A stretch of DNA of 64,000 nt from UMGS1889 sp964540575. GTDB lineage: Bacteria; Bacillota; Clostridia; Oscillospirales; Ruminococcaceae. The notes below the pieces were generated by a model. The model had not been told where the DNA came from, ran no database searches, and worked only from the letters and a program-made list of their open reading frames with translations. The translations under genes and the position numbers were made by a program. Positions 31,766 through 41,248 of the stretch are shown piece by piece (the first letter of the stretch is position 1; each line of letters starts with the position of its first letter). Location of the stretch: NCBI GenBank assembly GCA_964540575.1, contig CAZINI010000010.1, positions 1-64,000 on the forward strand. Reading direction: 5' to 3'.

Positions 31766-33966
31766 TGATCGGTGAAGATGCAAGCAAGGCTACTCTGGAT
31801 CTTATAATGAAATTACTTGATATTCTGAAATCATTTATTGAACTGTTCAATAGAGGATCTTCAAAAAGTCAAGAACCCAAAAAGCCCAAAATAAAGGTAG
31901 GCAAGCTATCCAAAAAAGATTTTAAAAAGCTTATAAACGCCGGAACGAATTTCGGCTATCTGACCTTTCCGAAAGAAAAGCTTGCAGAGCTTGAAAAAGC
32001 AGTCAAGGAGCTGGGCGGTTCATTTTTCGCAACGAAGATGGAGAACGGAAATAATGCTGTGATAGCTGTCCCGCAGCAGTACGTTGACCTTGTGAACGCT
32101 GCAATGCAGCACGTTGTTGCCGACGTTATGAAATCAGACCCCAATGCACTTAAAATCAAGGGTGGTGCAGATAAAATTGACGAAGCCGATATGAAGCTTA
32201 CTGCTGATATTCTCCGCAGTCACGATATTCCTGTATATTCTTTCAAATCAGCAGACGGGAAATATATGAATGTTGTCCCCGATGAGTTTGACGGGCAATA
32301 TGAAGCTGCTATAAAAGAAGCAAAGGGAATATCCGAGCAGCTTAAAAATATCGAAATAACACGATATGAGCAGACCTCTCCGCTGGACAGCCTTGATGTG
32401 TTTGCCTGCAAAATGTCCCCCGAAGCGGCAAGAGCTTTGTATGCAGCTGCCAAGTACAATAATCTTGACGTGCAGTTTGCAAAAGTAGGTGATGATATTG
32501 TTGCAAAGTATCCTGCGGCTATTGCAAAGGACGTTGCAAAGCTACAGCAGGAATATTCCGCAGGGCTTGAGGAAAGCGAGAAATATATCATAGACATTAA
32601 AGACAACACGATCACAATGGACAGAGATAAGCTGCTTATAAGCGAGGACGATGCAACGTATTTCGTGCGTGTACCAAATACGGCGGGACTTGATTATCTG
32701 CGGCTGGACAAATCGGACGTTGAGCTTGTAAACAACGGAAAAAGCTTGTCGGTAAAGCTGGATATGGATAAGAGCTATACGATATTTGACGAATCGGGAC
32801 AAGTCAAATCAGAACGTATAGGAGCGGAGCTGGCAAAGTCATACAACACCAAAAGTCTTAGGGCAAATAAAAATACTGTCGTAACAAAATACGGGGACGG
32901 GATAGAGCGTATAGACCTCTATAATTCAGAGAAGAACAGACTTATCAGTCTAAGTATTGACAATGCGGACAAAATCCGCACCGAGCTGTTGGAGCAGGGC
33001 TTATCATTAAAGGCAGCAGAAATGCTGCTGAAAGAAATCAATGGTATGCTGCCCGATAAATACAAGAGCATATTCAATTATTCAGCTGAGAAAACCGAGA
33101 TAGTGTATGCGGATATTCCAAACATTGGAGAATATCTTGCACAGGCACAATTATCACAGCAGCTCATCGGCAAGGCTGAATGCTATGGAGAGATACCAAA
33201 GGACAGCGGCAGCAAATGCTGTGTGTTTGACAAGTCGGAAAACAAATTTACCGTACTGCCGATACTTCCGAAAGCAGAGATCACGGCAAAGCTTGCGGAG
33301 ATGGGATACAGTGAGGTATCCGCAAAAGAAATTGCAGACCGTGTTGTGGGAAGCTATCGGGAAACGGATAATGTCAAGGACATTCAAATAAAAGAGGAGA
33401 AATCAATTACTCCGAAGTATTTTGAAACCAATAATCCCGAGCTTGCCAATATGATGTATCATCAATCAACATATGGAATGCTTATTGTGCAGGAAAGTGC
33501 CGAGCAGTATAAATATATGGATATTGACAAGGGTACGCCGATGGCTGACGTGGAAAATGCACTGCTGAAAAACTTTGATATTAAAGATGAGCTTTCAGCG
33601 GCGGTCATTATGAAGCAGCTGGCAAAGGACGGTATTATTGAGCTGCCTGCTGCTCAGAGTATCAATGATGTTACTATAAGCCGTTTATCGTCAAATATGG
33701 TGGAAATTTCAAAGGGTGATAACTCCATTATTATGCCCAAGAACAGATTAGATGTGCAGAAGCTGGAGCAGATGGGGATTGATCCAAAGACCATAACTGC
33801 TATTGATAAATCTCTTAAAGCAGCGGAGAAATCTGCCGATAGCCCGGGAAAACAGACCTTGCAGCAGCTTAAAAGCTTTGCTTCGGAAGCTGTTAAGATC
33901 GGAAACGGTGTCAAGGATAAGGTTATGGATATTGCGGATAAGGTCAAATCGGGACAGGGCAGGTGA
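31765..33966 (+). CDS. PcfB-like (DUF3801-related) large protein upstream of VirD4
   Basis: A 733-residue protein directly upstream of the coupling protein, where PcfB normally sits. Residues ~50-115 have the beta-alpha-beta-beta-alpha pattern of PcfB/DUF3801 (FGYLTFPKEKLAELEKAVKE, then FFATKMENGNNAVIAVPQQY). The pattern seems to recur several times (DIPVYSFKSADGKYMNVVP, FACKMSPEAARALYAAAKYN, YFVRVPNTAG and others), making it a multi-copy version. PcfB-type proteins help the coupling protein take up the relaxosome. The length far exceeds the usual ~150-residue PcfB. Assignment rests on pattern and position. Confidence 0.5.
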   Translation: MIGEDASKATLDLIMKLLDILKSFIELFNRGSSKSQEPKKPKIKVGKLSKKDFKKLINAGTNFGYLTFPKEKLAELEKAVKELGGSFFATKMENGNNAVIAVPQQYVDLVNAAMQHVVADVMKSDPNALKIKGGADKIDEADMKLTADILRSHDIPVYSFKSADGKYMNVVPDEFDGQYEAAIKEAKGISEQLKNIEITRYEQTSPLDSLDVFACKMSPEAARALYAAAKYNNLDVQFAKVGDDIVAKYPAAIAKDVAKLQQEYSAGLEESEKYIIDIKDNTITMDRDKLLISEDDATYFVRVPNTAGLDYLRLDKSDVELVNNGKSLSVKLDMDKSYTIFDESGQVKSERIGAELAKSYNTKSLRANKNTVVTKYGDGIERIDLYNSEKNRLISLSIDNADKIRTELLEQGLSLKAAEMLLKEINGMLPDKYKSIFNYSAEKTEIVYADIPNIGEYLAQAQLSQQLIGKAECYGEIPKDSGSKCCVFDKSENKFTVLPILPKAEITAKLAEMGYSEVSAKEIADRVVGSYRETDNVKDIQIKEEKSITPKYFETNNPELANMMYHQSTYGMLIVQESAEQYKYMDIDKGTPMADVENALLKNFDIKDELSAAVIMKQLAKDGIIELPAAQSINDVTISRLSSNMVEISKGDNSIIMPKNRLDVQKLEQMGIDPKTITAIDKSLKAAEKSADSPGKQTLQQLKSFASEAVKIGNGVKDKVMDIADKVKSGQGR

Positions 33967-33972
33967 ATTTGA

Positions 33973-36135
33973 ATGGCAAGCAATATGGGTGTGCCAAAGA
34001 AAAAAACCGATACCGAGCTTATTATTTTCATCTGTGCCGCCGTTATCATAGTTATACTCTGCACTTGGGCAGGCTATGTGCTTGAAATGACGGCATCTCC
34101 AAAACACGGAATACAGTGGCTGAAAGCACTTAACAGTCTGAGTGAATATGCTAATCCTGTATCGTTTATTAATGCTGTCAAGGCTGTATTTGTTGGAAAC
34201 GGAATAACGGAAAAGGGCTTGCTTGTGGGATTTATGGGCGGTATGCTCCTGATACTGTACAAGCTTTCATCGGGCGGTAAACGTTATCACCGCAAAGGTT
34301 CCGAACACGGTTCTGCCCGATGGGGTAACAAGCAGGAAAAGGATATTATTGCAGATACAAACGATTTTTACAATAATGTCATAGCTGCTTCCGATGTTTT
34401 TCTTGTCCTCGATCGCAAAAAACGTGAGCAGAACGAAGCGGAAAAGGGCAAGCAGAAATCTAAGGGTAAAAAATCGGAAAAACCGACAGCAGCGGAGAAA
34501 CAGGAAGAAATGCTGCCCGATATTCCCGAAGAAGCAGCTGAGGAGCAAGAAATTCCCGAAAATGAAAAGCTGACGCTGAAAAATGTTGCGGATATGAGAA
34601 AAGCGGCGGCAAAAATAAAGCCTATGCTTAATCTGAATATGATAATCCTCGGCGGTTCGGGTACGGGTAAATCCCGTTTCTTCGTAAAACCCAATCTGCT
34701 CCAATGCAACACTTCCTTTGTTGTTACCGATCCATCGGGCGAGCTGGTACAATCCTGCGGAATGATGCTGCTGCGTAGGGGCTACAAAATTAAGGTATTC
34801 AACATCAATGATATGAAGCACTCGTCAAACTACAATCCGTTCCACTATTTGAGGGACAGCAACGGCGAGATAAACAGCAATAACGTCATAAAGATGATAA
34901 ATGTTTTTATGATGAATACAAAAGTGGAGGGAGCTTCCGGCGGCGATCAGTTCTGGGACGATGCAACAAGGCTGTTGTTGTCGGCGTTATGTTTTCTTTT
35001 GGTAGAAACGGGTAAGGAGGAAGAGCAGAATTTTGCGAATGTACTCGACCTGATACATAAAGCAAAGGTCATAGAGGGCAAAGAGGAAGAAAAATCAGAG
35101 CTTGACCTTATGTTTGATAAACGAAAGGAAGCAGCTCCCAAAGCATTGTCGGTGCAGTATTATGAGGAATTTAAGCAGGCTGCGGGAAAAACAATGCAGT
35201 CTATCCTTATCAGCACCACCACAAAGCTTCAGCATTTTAAGCTGGAGGACGTGCGAAATCTGACTTACACGGACAATATCCATTTGGAAACTATGGGCGA
35301 TGAAAAGACGGCGTTGTTTATCATAATACCGTCGACAGATACAACGTACAATTTTCTTGCGGCGATGATGTACACACAGCTTTTCGATACGCTGTATGAC
35401 AGGGCTATAACTTACTATCACGGCAGACTGCCCGTTCACGTCCGTTTTCTCCTTGATGAGTTTGCTAACGTCGGCAAGATACCCGAATTTGAAAAGATAC
35501 TTGCCACTTGCCGAAAGTTTGAAATATCGGCGGTCGTAATTCTCCAAAATCTTTCACAGCTTAAGCGGCTTTATGAAAAATCTTGGGAAGAGCTGCCCGG
35601 TAACTGTGATACTATGATATATCTCGGAGGTAAAGACCAATTTACCAATGAGTATCTATCAAAGGAACTTGGCAAGGAAACCATTGACCAGCAGAGTATA
35701 AATCAGACTAAGGGCAAACAGGGAAGCAGCTCATACAACAACGCTATTCTCGGACGTGAGCTTGCCACCATTGACGAGCTTGCAACTATGGATAACAATG
35801 ACTGCATTGTAATGGTGAGAGGATTGCACCCGTTTCTGACGGCGAAATTTGATATTACCAATCACCCTAGATACGATATGCTGGACGAAGCCGACAAAGC
35901 ACATAACACATATTACCTTGAAGATAATATCAAAACGGATGAGGAAACAGAAATAATCGATTTTGCGGAGTTTTTCGGTGATGGTGATTATAATGATGAT
36001 ACCGAAGTAGTTGAGATAGGTCTTGTTACAAGTGATAATGAGCTTGTTACGCCGCTGCCCGACCTTATGGAGGATATTCCCGATGAGATAAGGGAGCAGC
36101 TTAAGGAGATCGTTGGAGTATATATGGCGGCATAA
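33973..36135 (+). CDS. virD4: VirD4/TraG-type coupling protein
   Basis: A 720-residue ATPase that hands relaxosome DNA to the secretion channel. Two N-terminal membrane segments (~14-33 and ~80-97) and a Walker A motif GGSGTGKSRFFV (~226) with the Walker B segment FLLDEFANVGKIPEFEKIL (~492) and VILQNLSQL (~525) are clear. A Lys/Glu-rich linker (~135-190) precedes Walker A. It begins 7 bp after the PcfB-like gene. Confidence 0.95.
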   Translation: MASNMGVPKKKTDTELIIFICAAVIIVILCTWAGYVLEMTASPKHGIQWLKALNSLSEYANPVSFINAVKAVFVGNGITEKGLLVGFMGGMLLILYKLSSGGKRYHRKGSEHGSARWGNKQEKDIIADTNDFYNNVIAASDVFLVLDRKKREQNEAEKGKQKSKGKKSEKPTAAEKQEEMLPDIPEEAAEEQEIPENEKLTLKNVADMRKAAAKIKPMLNLNMIILGGSGTGKSRFFVKPNLLQCNTSFVVTDPSGELVQSCGMMLLRRGYKIKVFNINDMKHSSNYNPFHYLRDSNGEINSNNVIKMINVFMMNTKVEGASGGDQFWDDATRLLLSALCFLLVETGKEEEQNFANVLDLIHKAKVIEGKEEEKSELDLMFDKRKEAAPKALSVQYYEEFKQAAGKTMQSILISTTTKLQHFKLEDVRNLTYTDNIHLETMGDEKTALFIIIPSTDTTYNFLAAMMYTQLFDTLYDRAITYYHGRLPVHVRFLLDEFANVGKIPEFEKILATCRKFEISAVVILQNLSQLKRLYEKSWEELPGNCDTMIYLGGKDQFTNEYLSKELGKETIDQQSINQTKGKQGSSSYNNAILGRELATIDELATMDNNDCIVMVRGLHPFLTAKFDITNHPRYDMLDEADKAHNTYYLEDNIKTDEETEIIDFAEFFGDGDYNDDTEVVEIGLVTSDNELVTPLPDLMEDIPDEIREQLKEIVGVYMAA

Positions 36136-36149
36136 AAGGAGGTGTGTTT

Positions 36150-36299
36150 ATGCTTACTGACAGAGAACTTAATATTATAGAAAAATCCTTGCAAAAAGGC
36201 AGTGATGTATTAATCAAAGTCAAAAAAGACGAGATTATAATTATCGAAAGCAAACCGAAAATTATCGGACGTGTTGAAAAGCCGATACATACAAATTAA
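36150..36299 (+). CDS. Small protein, 49 aa
   Basis: ATG at 36150 with a strong AAGGAGGTG. Sequence is helical then beta-rich (SDVLIKVKKDEIIIIESK). It lies between virD4 and the pilin-like gene. Similar tiny ORFs near coupling-protein genes are common in ICEs, but no family is recognised. Confidence 0.55.
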   Translation: MLTDRELNIIEKSLQKGSDVLIKVKKDEIIIIESKPKIIGRVEKPIHTN

Positions 36300-36305
36300 T
36301 TAAGG

Positions 36306-36379
36306 TGTACCGAAGTGGCGGTACAGAACAGCTAATGGAGCTAAAAGTACAGAAATGTATTTTTAGCTCCTTATTTTTT
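36306..36379 (+). terminator. Terminator/attenuator upstream of the pilin-like gene
   Basis: A first hairpin GTACCG/CGGTAC (36306-36323) and then GGAGCTAAAA (36337-36346) pairing with TTTTAGCTCC (36361-36370) followed by TTATTTTTT. It would stop or attenuate the virD4 transcript, so the pilin gene may need its own promoter. The rest of the gap to 36443 has a GGAGG ribosome binding site only. Confidence 0.7.
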
Positions 36380-36443
36380 AGGTATCATTCAGGCTTTAAG
36401 CTTGAGTAGATATAAATATTTATTTTATAGGAGGTTCATTTCA

Positions 36444-36839
36444 ATGAACAGAATTGAAAAAGTACAGTATGCGATCGCAGAAACAGAAGCAAAGGTAATG
36501 CTCAAGGCTATTAACGTAACAGGAAAGCTGATGAGTACAAAGGCAGGCAAGGCAATGCTTGCAGTACCTATCGCAGTTGCAGTATGCTCAGTTACGGCTG
36601 CTGCGGAGGGTGAAGGTGCAGACGCACAGGCAATGATGGACGGAATCCTCCAAGTACTTAAACCCGGAGTTATCGGACTCGGTTCACTTGTCGCCGTTGT
36701 CGGCGGCATTCAGACAGGCGTTGGCTTCAAGGACGACAATGCCGACGGTAAGACCAGAGGTTTCCAGACTATGGTCGGTGGAGCAATTATTGCTGCAGTA
36801 GGTGGACTTGTTCCCGATTCTATCTCTATTACCGGCTGA
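36444..36839 (+). CDS. VirB2/Maff2-like small membrane protein
   Basis: 131 residues from the ATG at 36444 (TAGGAGG upstream). A signal-like segment (AMLAVPIAVAVCSVTAAAEG, with a possible AAA cleavage site), a short acidic linker and two hydrophobic segments (~85-103 and ~115-131). This is the VirB2/TrbC pilin-like pattern and resembles the Maff2 family of ICE proteins. It is first of the VirB block (VirB2, VirB6, VirB3, VirB4). Confidence 0.7.
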   Translation: MNRIEKVQYAIAETEAKVMLKAINVTGKLMSTKAGKAMLAVPIAVAVCSVTAAAEGEGADAQAMMDGILQVLKPGVIGLGSLVAVVGGIQTGVGFKDDNADGKTRGFQTMVGGAIIAAVGGLVPDSISITG

Positions 36840-36861
36840 TATTCTTTGCCGATATTTAAAA

Positions 36862-36899
36862 GGACAGTCGGCATAGAACAAGCTAATTGTCGGCTGTCC
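36862..36899 (+). promoter_or_regulatory. Intercistronic hairpin between pilin-like and VirB6 genes
   Basis: GGACAGTCGGC pairs with GTCGGCTGTCC (36889-36899) with two G-U pairs. No T-run follows, so it is more likely an mRNA stability or processing element that raises pilin over VirB6 expression. Confidence 0.5.
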
Positions 36900-36925
36900 G
36901 ATAGCAAAATAGAAAGGGGATAATT

Positions 36926-37759
36926 ATGGCGGAACCTAGTTTTTGGAAAACAGCTTTTAACGAAGCACAGGATCTTTTACAAAAAGAAGTCGATGGATTT
37001 GCTGTTGTACTGCAAAGCATTGCAGATTTCAATGTTGTAGATAGTGCAGATGTGGCTATTGATGTTTTTCAGGGTGCAGGCACGGCATTACTGACCTTGT
37101 TTTTTTGCATGGAGGTTTTCACATACTGTGCATCGATCGATTTCAATGGCGGCATTGAGGGTGCTTTAAAAATTGCTATGAAACTCATTGTAAGTGCATT
37201 AATAGTGCAGAATATTGATAATATTGTTGGATTGATTTCGGGAATGATGAAGAAAACAGTTGATTTTGCCGGTGCGTTCGATAACATCGGTGCTGCGTTT
37301 GGTAAAGCGATGACTGATGGCGTCGATATTGACGGAGGTATGTTTGAGCTTAATCTCATTGTGCTTACTGTGCTGTATGCGTTCATAATAATCATTATGT
37401 TCGTAATGTTTTCGATGATAGTTGTATCTGTTCTTGGCGTAGTAATGGAAACAGCAATTCTTACCGCTATATCTCCTGTTGCACTGTCAACGCTGGTAAA
37501 CTCACAGGCACGGTCAACGGGAATTTCTTTCATCAGGAATTTTACTGCCGTATCAATGCAATGGGGCGTGCTGGCAATATGCTTCAAGGCATATACATTG
37601 CTGACAGATAAATTGGTATTGAATTTTTCGGAAGGACTTGACGGTGCGGGATTGCTTATGCACATATTTAAATATGCTACCCCTGTACTAATGATAGTGG
37701 TGCTTACAACAACCGTATCTAAGGCAAGCGAAATCACCAAGAGAGCATTGGGAGGTTAA
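36926..37759 (+). CDS. VirB6/TrbL-like conjugal membrane protein
   Basis: A 277-residue protein with about six membrane segments (e.g. TALLTLFFCMEVFTYC, IIIIMFVMFSMIVVSVLG, AILTAISPVALSTLV). It fits the VirB6/TrbL family and resembles clostridial CD1112-type proteins. It forms part of the inner-membrane channel. GAAAGGGGA precedes the ATG; PrgI starts 4 bp after its stop. Confidence 0.8.
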   Translation: MAEPSFWKTAFNEAQDLLQKEVDGFAVVLQSIADFNVVDSADVAIDVFQGAGTALLTLFFCMEVFTYCASIDFNGGIEGALKIAMKLIVSALIVQNIDNIVGLISGMMKKTVDFAGAFDNIGAAFGKAMTDGVDIDGGMFELNLIVLTVLYAFIIIIMFVMFSMIVVSVLGVVMETAILTAISPVALSTLVNSQARSTGISFIRNFTAVSMQWGVLAICFKAYTLLTDKLVLNFSEGLDGAGLLMHIFKYATPVLMIVVLTTTVSKASEITKRALGG

Positions 37760-37763
37760 GACG

Positions 37764-38222
37764 ATGATAAAAGCAGACGTCCCACAGGACGTTACCGATT
37801 ACAAAGAGCAAATATTCTTTGGAATGACAGGCAGACAGATAGTATGTGCAGTGCTGATGATAGCACTTGCGGTTGGAACATTTCTAGTTGGCAAGGATTT
37901 TGTTACAACAGACATACTTACTTACCTTGTTGTTCTGGAGGTTGCTCCGTTGGCGGCGGTAGGGTTTTTAAAATACAATGGAATGGGCTTCGAAAAAATA
38001 ATTGTAAAAGTGATTGATTTCTATTTTGGAAATCAGCACAGGAAAATATCCTATCTGCCCGAGGAAACCGAAATACTCGATACAGTAAGGGCAATCCGAC
38101 TCTCAATTGAAGAAAAAGAGAGAGCAGCTGAACTTAAAGAACTGAAAATGAATCAGAAAGCCGAGCGTAAGGAAAAGAAAAAGCAGGCAAAAGCTGAAAA
38201 ACGAAAGAGATGTGAAAAATAA
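37764..38222 (+). CDS. prgI: PrgI/VirB3-like protein
   Basis: A 152-residue protein. The N-terminal signature DVTDYKEQIFFGMTGRQ followed by two membrane segments (about 26-46 and 51-70) is characteristic of the PrgI family, the VirB3 equivalent. The C-terminus is a Lys/Glu-rich helix (KAERKEKKKQAKAEK). Its stop overlaps the next start (TAATG). Confidence 0.85.
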   Translation: MIKADVPQDVTDYKEQIFFGMTGRQIVCAVLMIALAVGTFLVGKDFVTTDILTYLVVLEVAPLAAVGFLKYNGMGFEKIIVKVIDFYFGNQHRKISYLPEETEILDTVRAIRLSIEEKERAAELKELKMNQKAERKEKKKQAKAEKRKRCEK

Positions 38223-41200
38223 TGCCGGAAACAACAATTGAAGCCGTAACAACAACGGCGGTATCAGAGGGAACAACAGCCCGAAATTCAACCACTGAGG
38301 TATCCGAAGAAACAACGGTCAGAACCGAAACAAGTGAAGCAGCGACAGAAATAAGCTTTTCTGAAACGGTGTCAGTACCCGAAAGCAGTGAGATAACAAC
38401 CGAAAGCATAGAAACAGATGAAACAACTATCGAAACGTCAACCGCAGCTTATTCCGAAAGTGCGATGACAAGCGAGGACGTTAATGAAAATGCAACCGAA
38501 CCAACAGAGAACACTGAGTATATATCATCTTTACCTCCCGAAACTGCACTTACTTCGGTTTCTGTAACCACAGTTTCCTCAGAGGAGATAATATCATCCG
38601 AACAGGTTGTTACAACCTCGGAAGTCGGGAGTGTCCCTGTTCCGGCTTATACAATGGATCCTCAGCAGATAGTTTTGCCTGCATTGCTTGTCGGGCTTGG
38701 CTGTACGGCACTTGCTATGAGCAAACATAACAAAAAGAGCAAGGGCAACAAGAATACGTCCGAAAATGCAAGAGAAAAAGATGCCATAAGACTTGCTGAA
38801 AAAAACAACAGCAAGAAGCAGAAAAAAGAAAAGAAAGAAAAGCAGGAGAAAACAAATCTTTCCAAAAAGGTGCTTGACACCATTCCGTATAAGAAGATAC
38901 TTGCGGATAATATATGGTTTCTCGGCAAGAAAATGTATTCAAAGGCTTACACCTTTGATGACATTAACTTCAATCTTTCAGATGAAGAACAGCAGTATAT
39001 GTATCTGGAACGTTACATTGAGTTTATGAATGTCCTTGATGATACCGTTGACTGTCAGATCTGCCTTTGGAACAGCAAGATAAATATGGAGGAGTTCAGA
39101 CGCAGAACGCTTATGCCGCAGCAATCGGACGATTTCTTTAATCTCCGCTTTGAGTACAATACAAGAGTGCTTGAGGAGAATATAAAGAAAGGTCAGAACG
39201 CCATTCAGAAGCATATGTATATAACGCTGACGATAAAAGCTCCCGATGAGGAAACAGCGGCAAGAAAGTTCAAGTCGCTGGATATTGCTGCTATAAATTC
39301 ATTCAACCGTATCGGCAACACAAATATGCGGGAGCTTACATCGCAGGAACGTGTTGAAATGCTCAAGGATTTCTTCATCGGAACAGATGAACGCCCCGTG
39401 CCTGTTCTTACGTCCGAGGATTATTCCAAGGGCAGAGAAAAGCTCTATTGTGCTCCCGATTATTTCGATTTCAAAAAAGATTACTTCATGTATAACAATA
39501 CTTACGCAAAGACTATTTTTATCCGGGAATATCCTGCAACAGCAACATCGGAAATATTTACGGAGCTGCTTGCAACGGGCATTGAAATAATGATTACCAC
39601 CAATATCGAAGCATACGATACTGCTGCTGCAAGGAAGTTAGTACAGCACCAAATCACGGCGATCGACACCGATATGGCAAAGCGTGAGGTAGCCGCCGCA
39701 CAACACGGAAATTTCAGCTCGCAGATGCCACAGCGTATCAAAAACCAGCGTGACAGTATGGTATCGGTATTCGACAAGATCACTACCAAAGACCAGAAAC
39801 TATTCCTTACAAACATTCAGATCCTTATCAAGGCAAAGTCTTATGAGGAGCTGATGAACAATACGGAGGTTATCGAAAGCACATTGAAGCGTTCGGGCTG
39901 TGTAAAGGGTGAAATGGCTTGGGAACAGGAGGACGGAATGTGTGACTGTCTGCCTATCGGTTATCAGCGTAAATTCGGCTGGCAGAGAACAATGCCGTCC
40001 GAGTCGGTTGCAATTTTTATGCCGTTCAACGTTAAGGAAATGCAGATGAAAAATGCGGTGTATTACGGTCTGAATGTATTGTCACATAACATTATAACCT
40101 TTGACCGTATGACAGGACTTATCAATCCTTCGGGATTTGTCCTTGCCTGCCCCGGTTCGGGAAAGTCATTCCTTGTTAAAAGAGAAATCGTTGATGTGTT
40201 CCTAAGAAATCCCAATGCGGATATTCTTATTATCGACCCCGAGCGGGAATATTGGAAGCTTGCGGAAGCCTTTAACGGTTCGGTAGTAAGGTTTTCCAAT
40301 GGTTCAAAATCATATATCAATCCCTTTGATTTTGACCTTGCATTACTTAACGAAAAAAGCGATGATGACGATGAGGAAGAGATAGACGTTATTGCCGACA
40401 AGTGCCAGCTCATTACTTCGTTTATCAGCTGTATGGATACGAAGCACCCGTTGAACGTTCAGGAAAAAGCCTTTGTTGACCGCTGTGTAAGTAAGGCATA
40501 CATAAAATCTGGGGTACTTGATACTCTTGATCCAAAAGATATGCCAACACTTGGAACCTTCCTCGAATGTATGAAAGAGGAAACGGAAAACGTAAACAAG
40601 GAAATGAAGGATAAGCTCATAATGACCATTGATATGTATGTAACCGGTTCGGCAAAGTATTTCAATAATCAGACCAATATCGACACCGACAACCGTTTCA
40701 TTTCATACGATATTCGTGATCTTAACGGACAGCTGAAAACACAGTCAATGCTGCTTATCCTCGATTATATCTGGAACAGGCTGTCCCGCAACAGAGATTT
40801 GGGACGTGCAACATATGTCTACATCGATGAAGCTCATTTGTTGTTTGCAGATGAATATGCTCTTGATTATCTTCGTATGCTTTGGAAACGAGCAAGAAAG
40901 TATGGCGGCGTTCTTACGGGAATTACACAGAATGTTGAGGACTTGCTGAAAGATGATAAATCCCGTTCGATGCTGTCCAACTCGGAATATCTTGCCTTGC
41001 TTAAGCAAAATCCCACAGACGCAGCAAAGCTTCAGGACATTCTGCATTTCACAGACAGCGAGATACAGTATGTGAACGATACACCTCCCGGACACGGTAT
41101 TCTTGTTCTCGGCGGCAAGGATAAAATTCCTTTCTATGACGAGTTCCCCAAGGATACCAAGTTGTATAGTATGATGACCACTAATTTCAGCGAAACTGCA

Positions 41201-41227
41201 AAAATGCTTGAAAACAAGCAGGAATAA
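38222..41227 (+). CDS. virB4: VirB4-type ATPase with Thr/Glu-rich N-terminal extension
   Basis: A 1001-residue protein that powers channel assembly. The core (from ~res 215) has Walker A ACPGSGKSFLVKRE (~640) and Walker B YVYIDEAHLLFADE (~866), with the VirB4/TraE order. The first ~145 residues are almost entirely Thr, Ser, Glu and Val (TTAVSEGTTARN...), then a membrane segment (~148-167, IVLPALLVGLGCTALAMS) and a Lys/Glu-rich stretch. The extension is unusual for a cytoplasmic ATPase and suggests fusion to a surface or membrane protein of the cluster. No internal start with a ribosome binding site was seen. Confidence 0.9.
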   Translation: MPETTIEAVTTTAVSEGTTARNSTTEVSEETTVRTETSEAATEISFSETVSVPESSEITTESIETDETTIETSTAAYSESAMTSEDVNENATEPTENTEYISSLPPETALTSVSVTTVSSEEIISSEQVVTTSEVGSVPVPAYTMDPQQIVLPALLVGLGCTALAMSKHNKKSKGNKNTSENAREKDAIRLAEKNNSKKQKKEKKEKQEKTNLSKKVLDTIPYKKILADNIWFLGKKMYSKAYTFDDINFNLSDEEQQYMYLERYIEFMNVLDDTVDCQICLWNSKINMEEFRRRTLMPQQSDDFFNLRFEYNTRVLEENIKKGQNAIQKHMYITLTIKAPDEETAARKFKSLDIAAINSFNRIGNTNMRELTSQERVEMLKDFFIGTDERPVPVLTSEDYSKGREKLYCAPDYFDFKKDYFMYNNTYAKTIFIREYPATATSEIFTELLATGIEIMITTNIEAYDTAAARKLVQHQITAIDTDMAKREVAAAQHGNFSSQMPQRIKNQRDSMVSVFDKITTKDQKLFLTNIQILIKAKSYEELMNNTEVIESTLKRSGCVKGEMAWEQEDGMCDCLPIGYQRKFGWQRTMPSESVAIFMPFNVKEMQMKNAVYYGLNVLSHNIITFDRMTGLINPSGFVLACPGSGKSFLVKREIVDVFLRNPNADILIIDPEREYWKLAEAFNGSVVRFSNGSKSYINPFDFDLALLNEKSDDDDEEEIDVIADKCQLITSFISCMDTKHPLNVQEKAFVDRCVSKAYIKSGVLDTLDPKDMPTLGTFLECMKEETENVNKEMKDKLIMTIDMYVTGSAKYFNNQTNIDTDNRFISYDIRDLNGQLKTQSMLLILDYIWNRLSRNRDLGRATYVYIDEAHLLFADEYALDYLRMLWKRARKYGGVLTGITQNVEDLLKDDKSRSMLSNSEYLALLKQNPTDAAKLQDILHFTDSEIQYVNDTPPGHGILVLGGKDKIPFYDEFPKDTKLYSMMTTNFSETAKMLENKQE

Positions 41228-41248
41228 AAAGCAAAGGAGCACATATCT

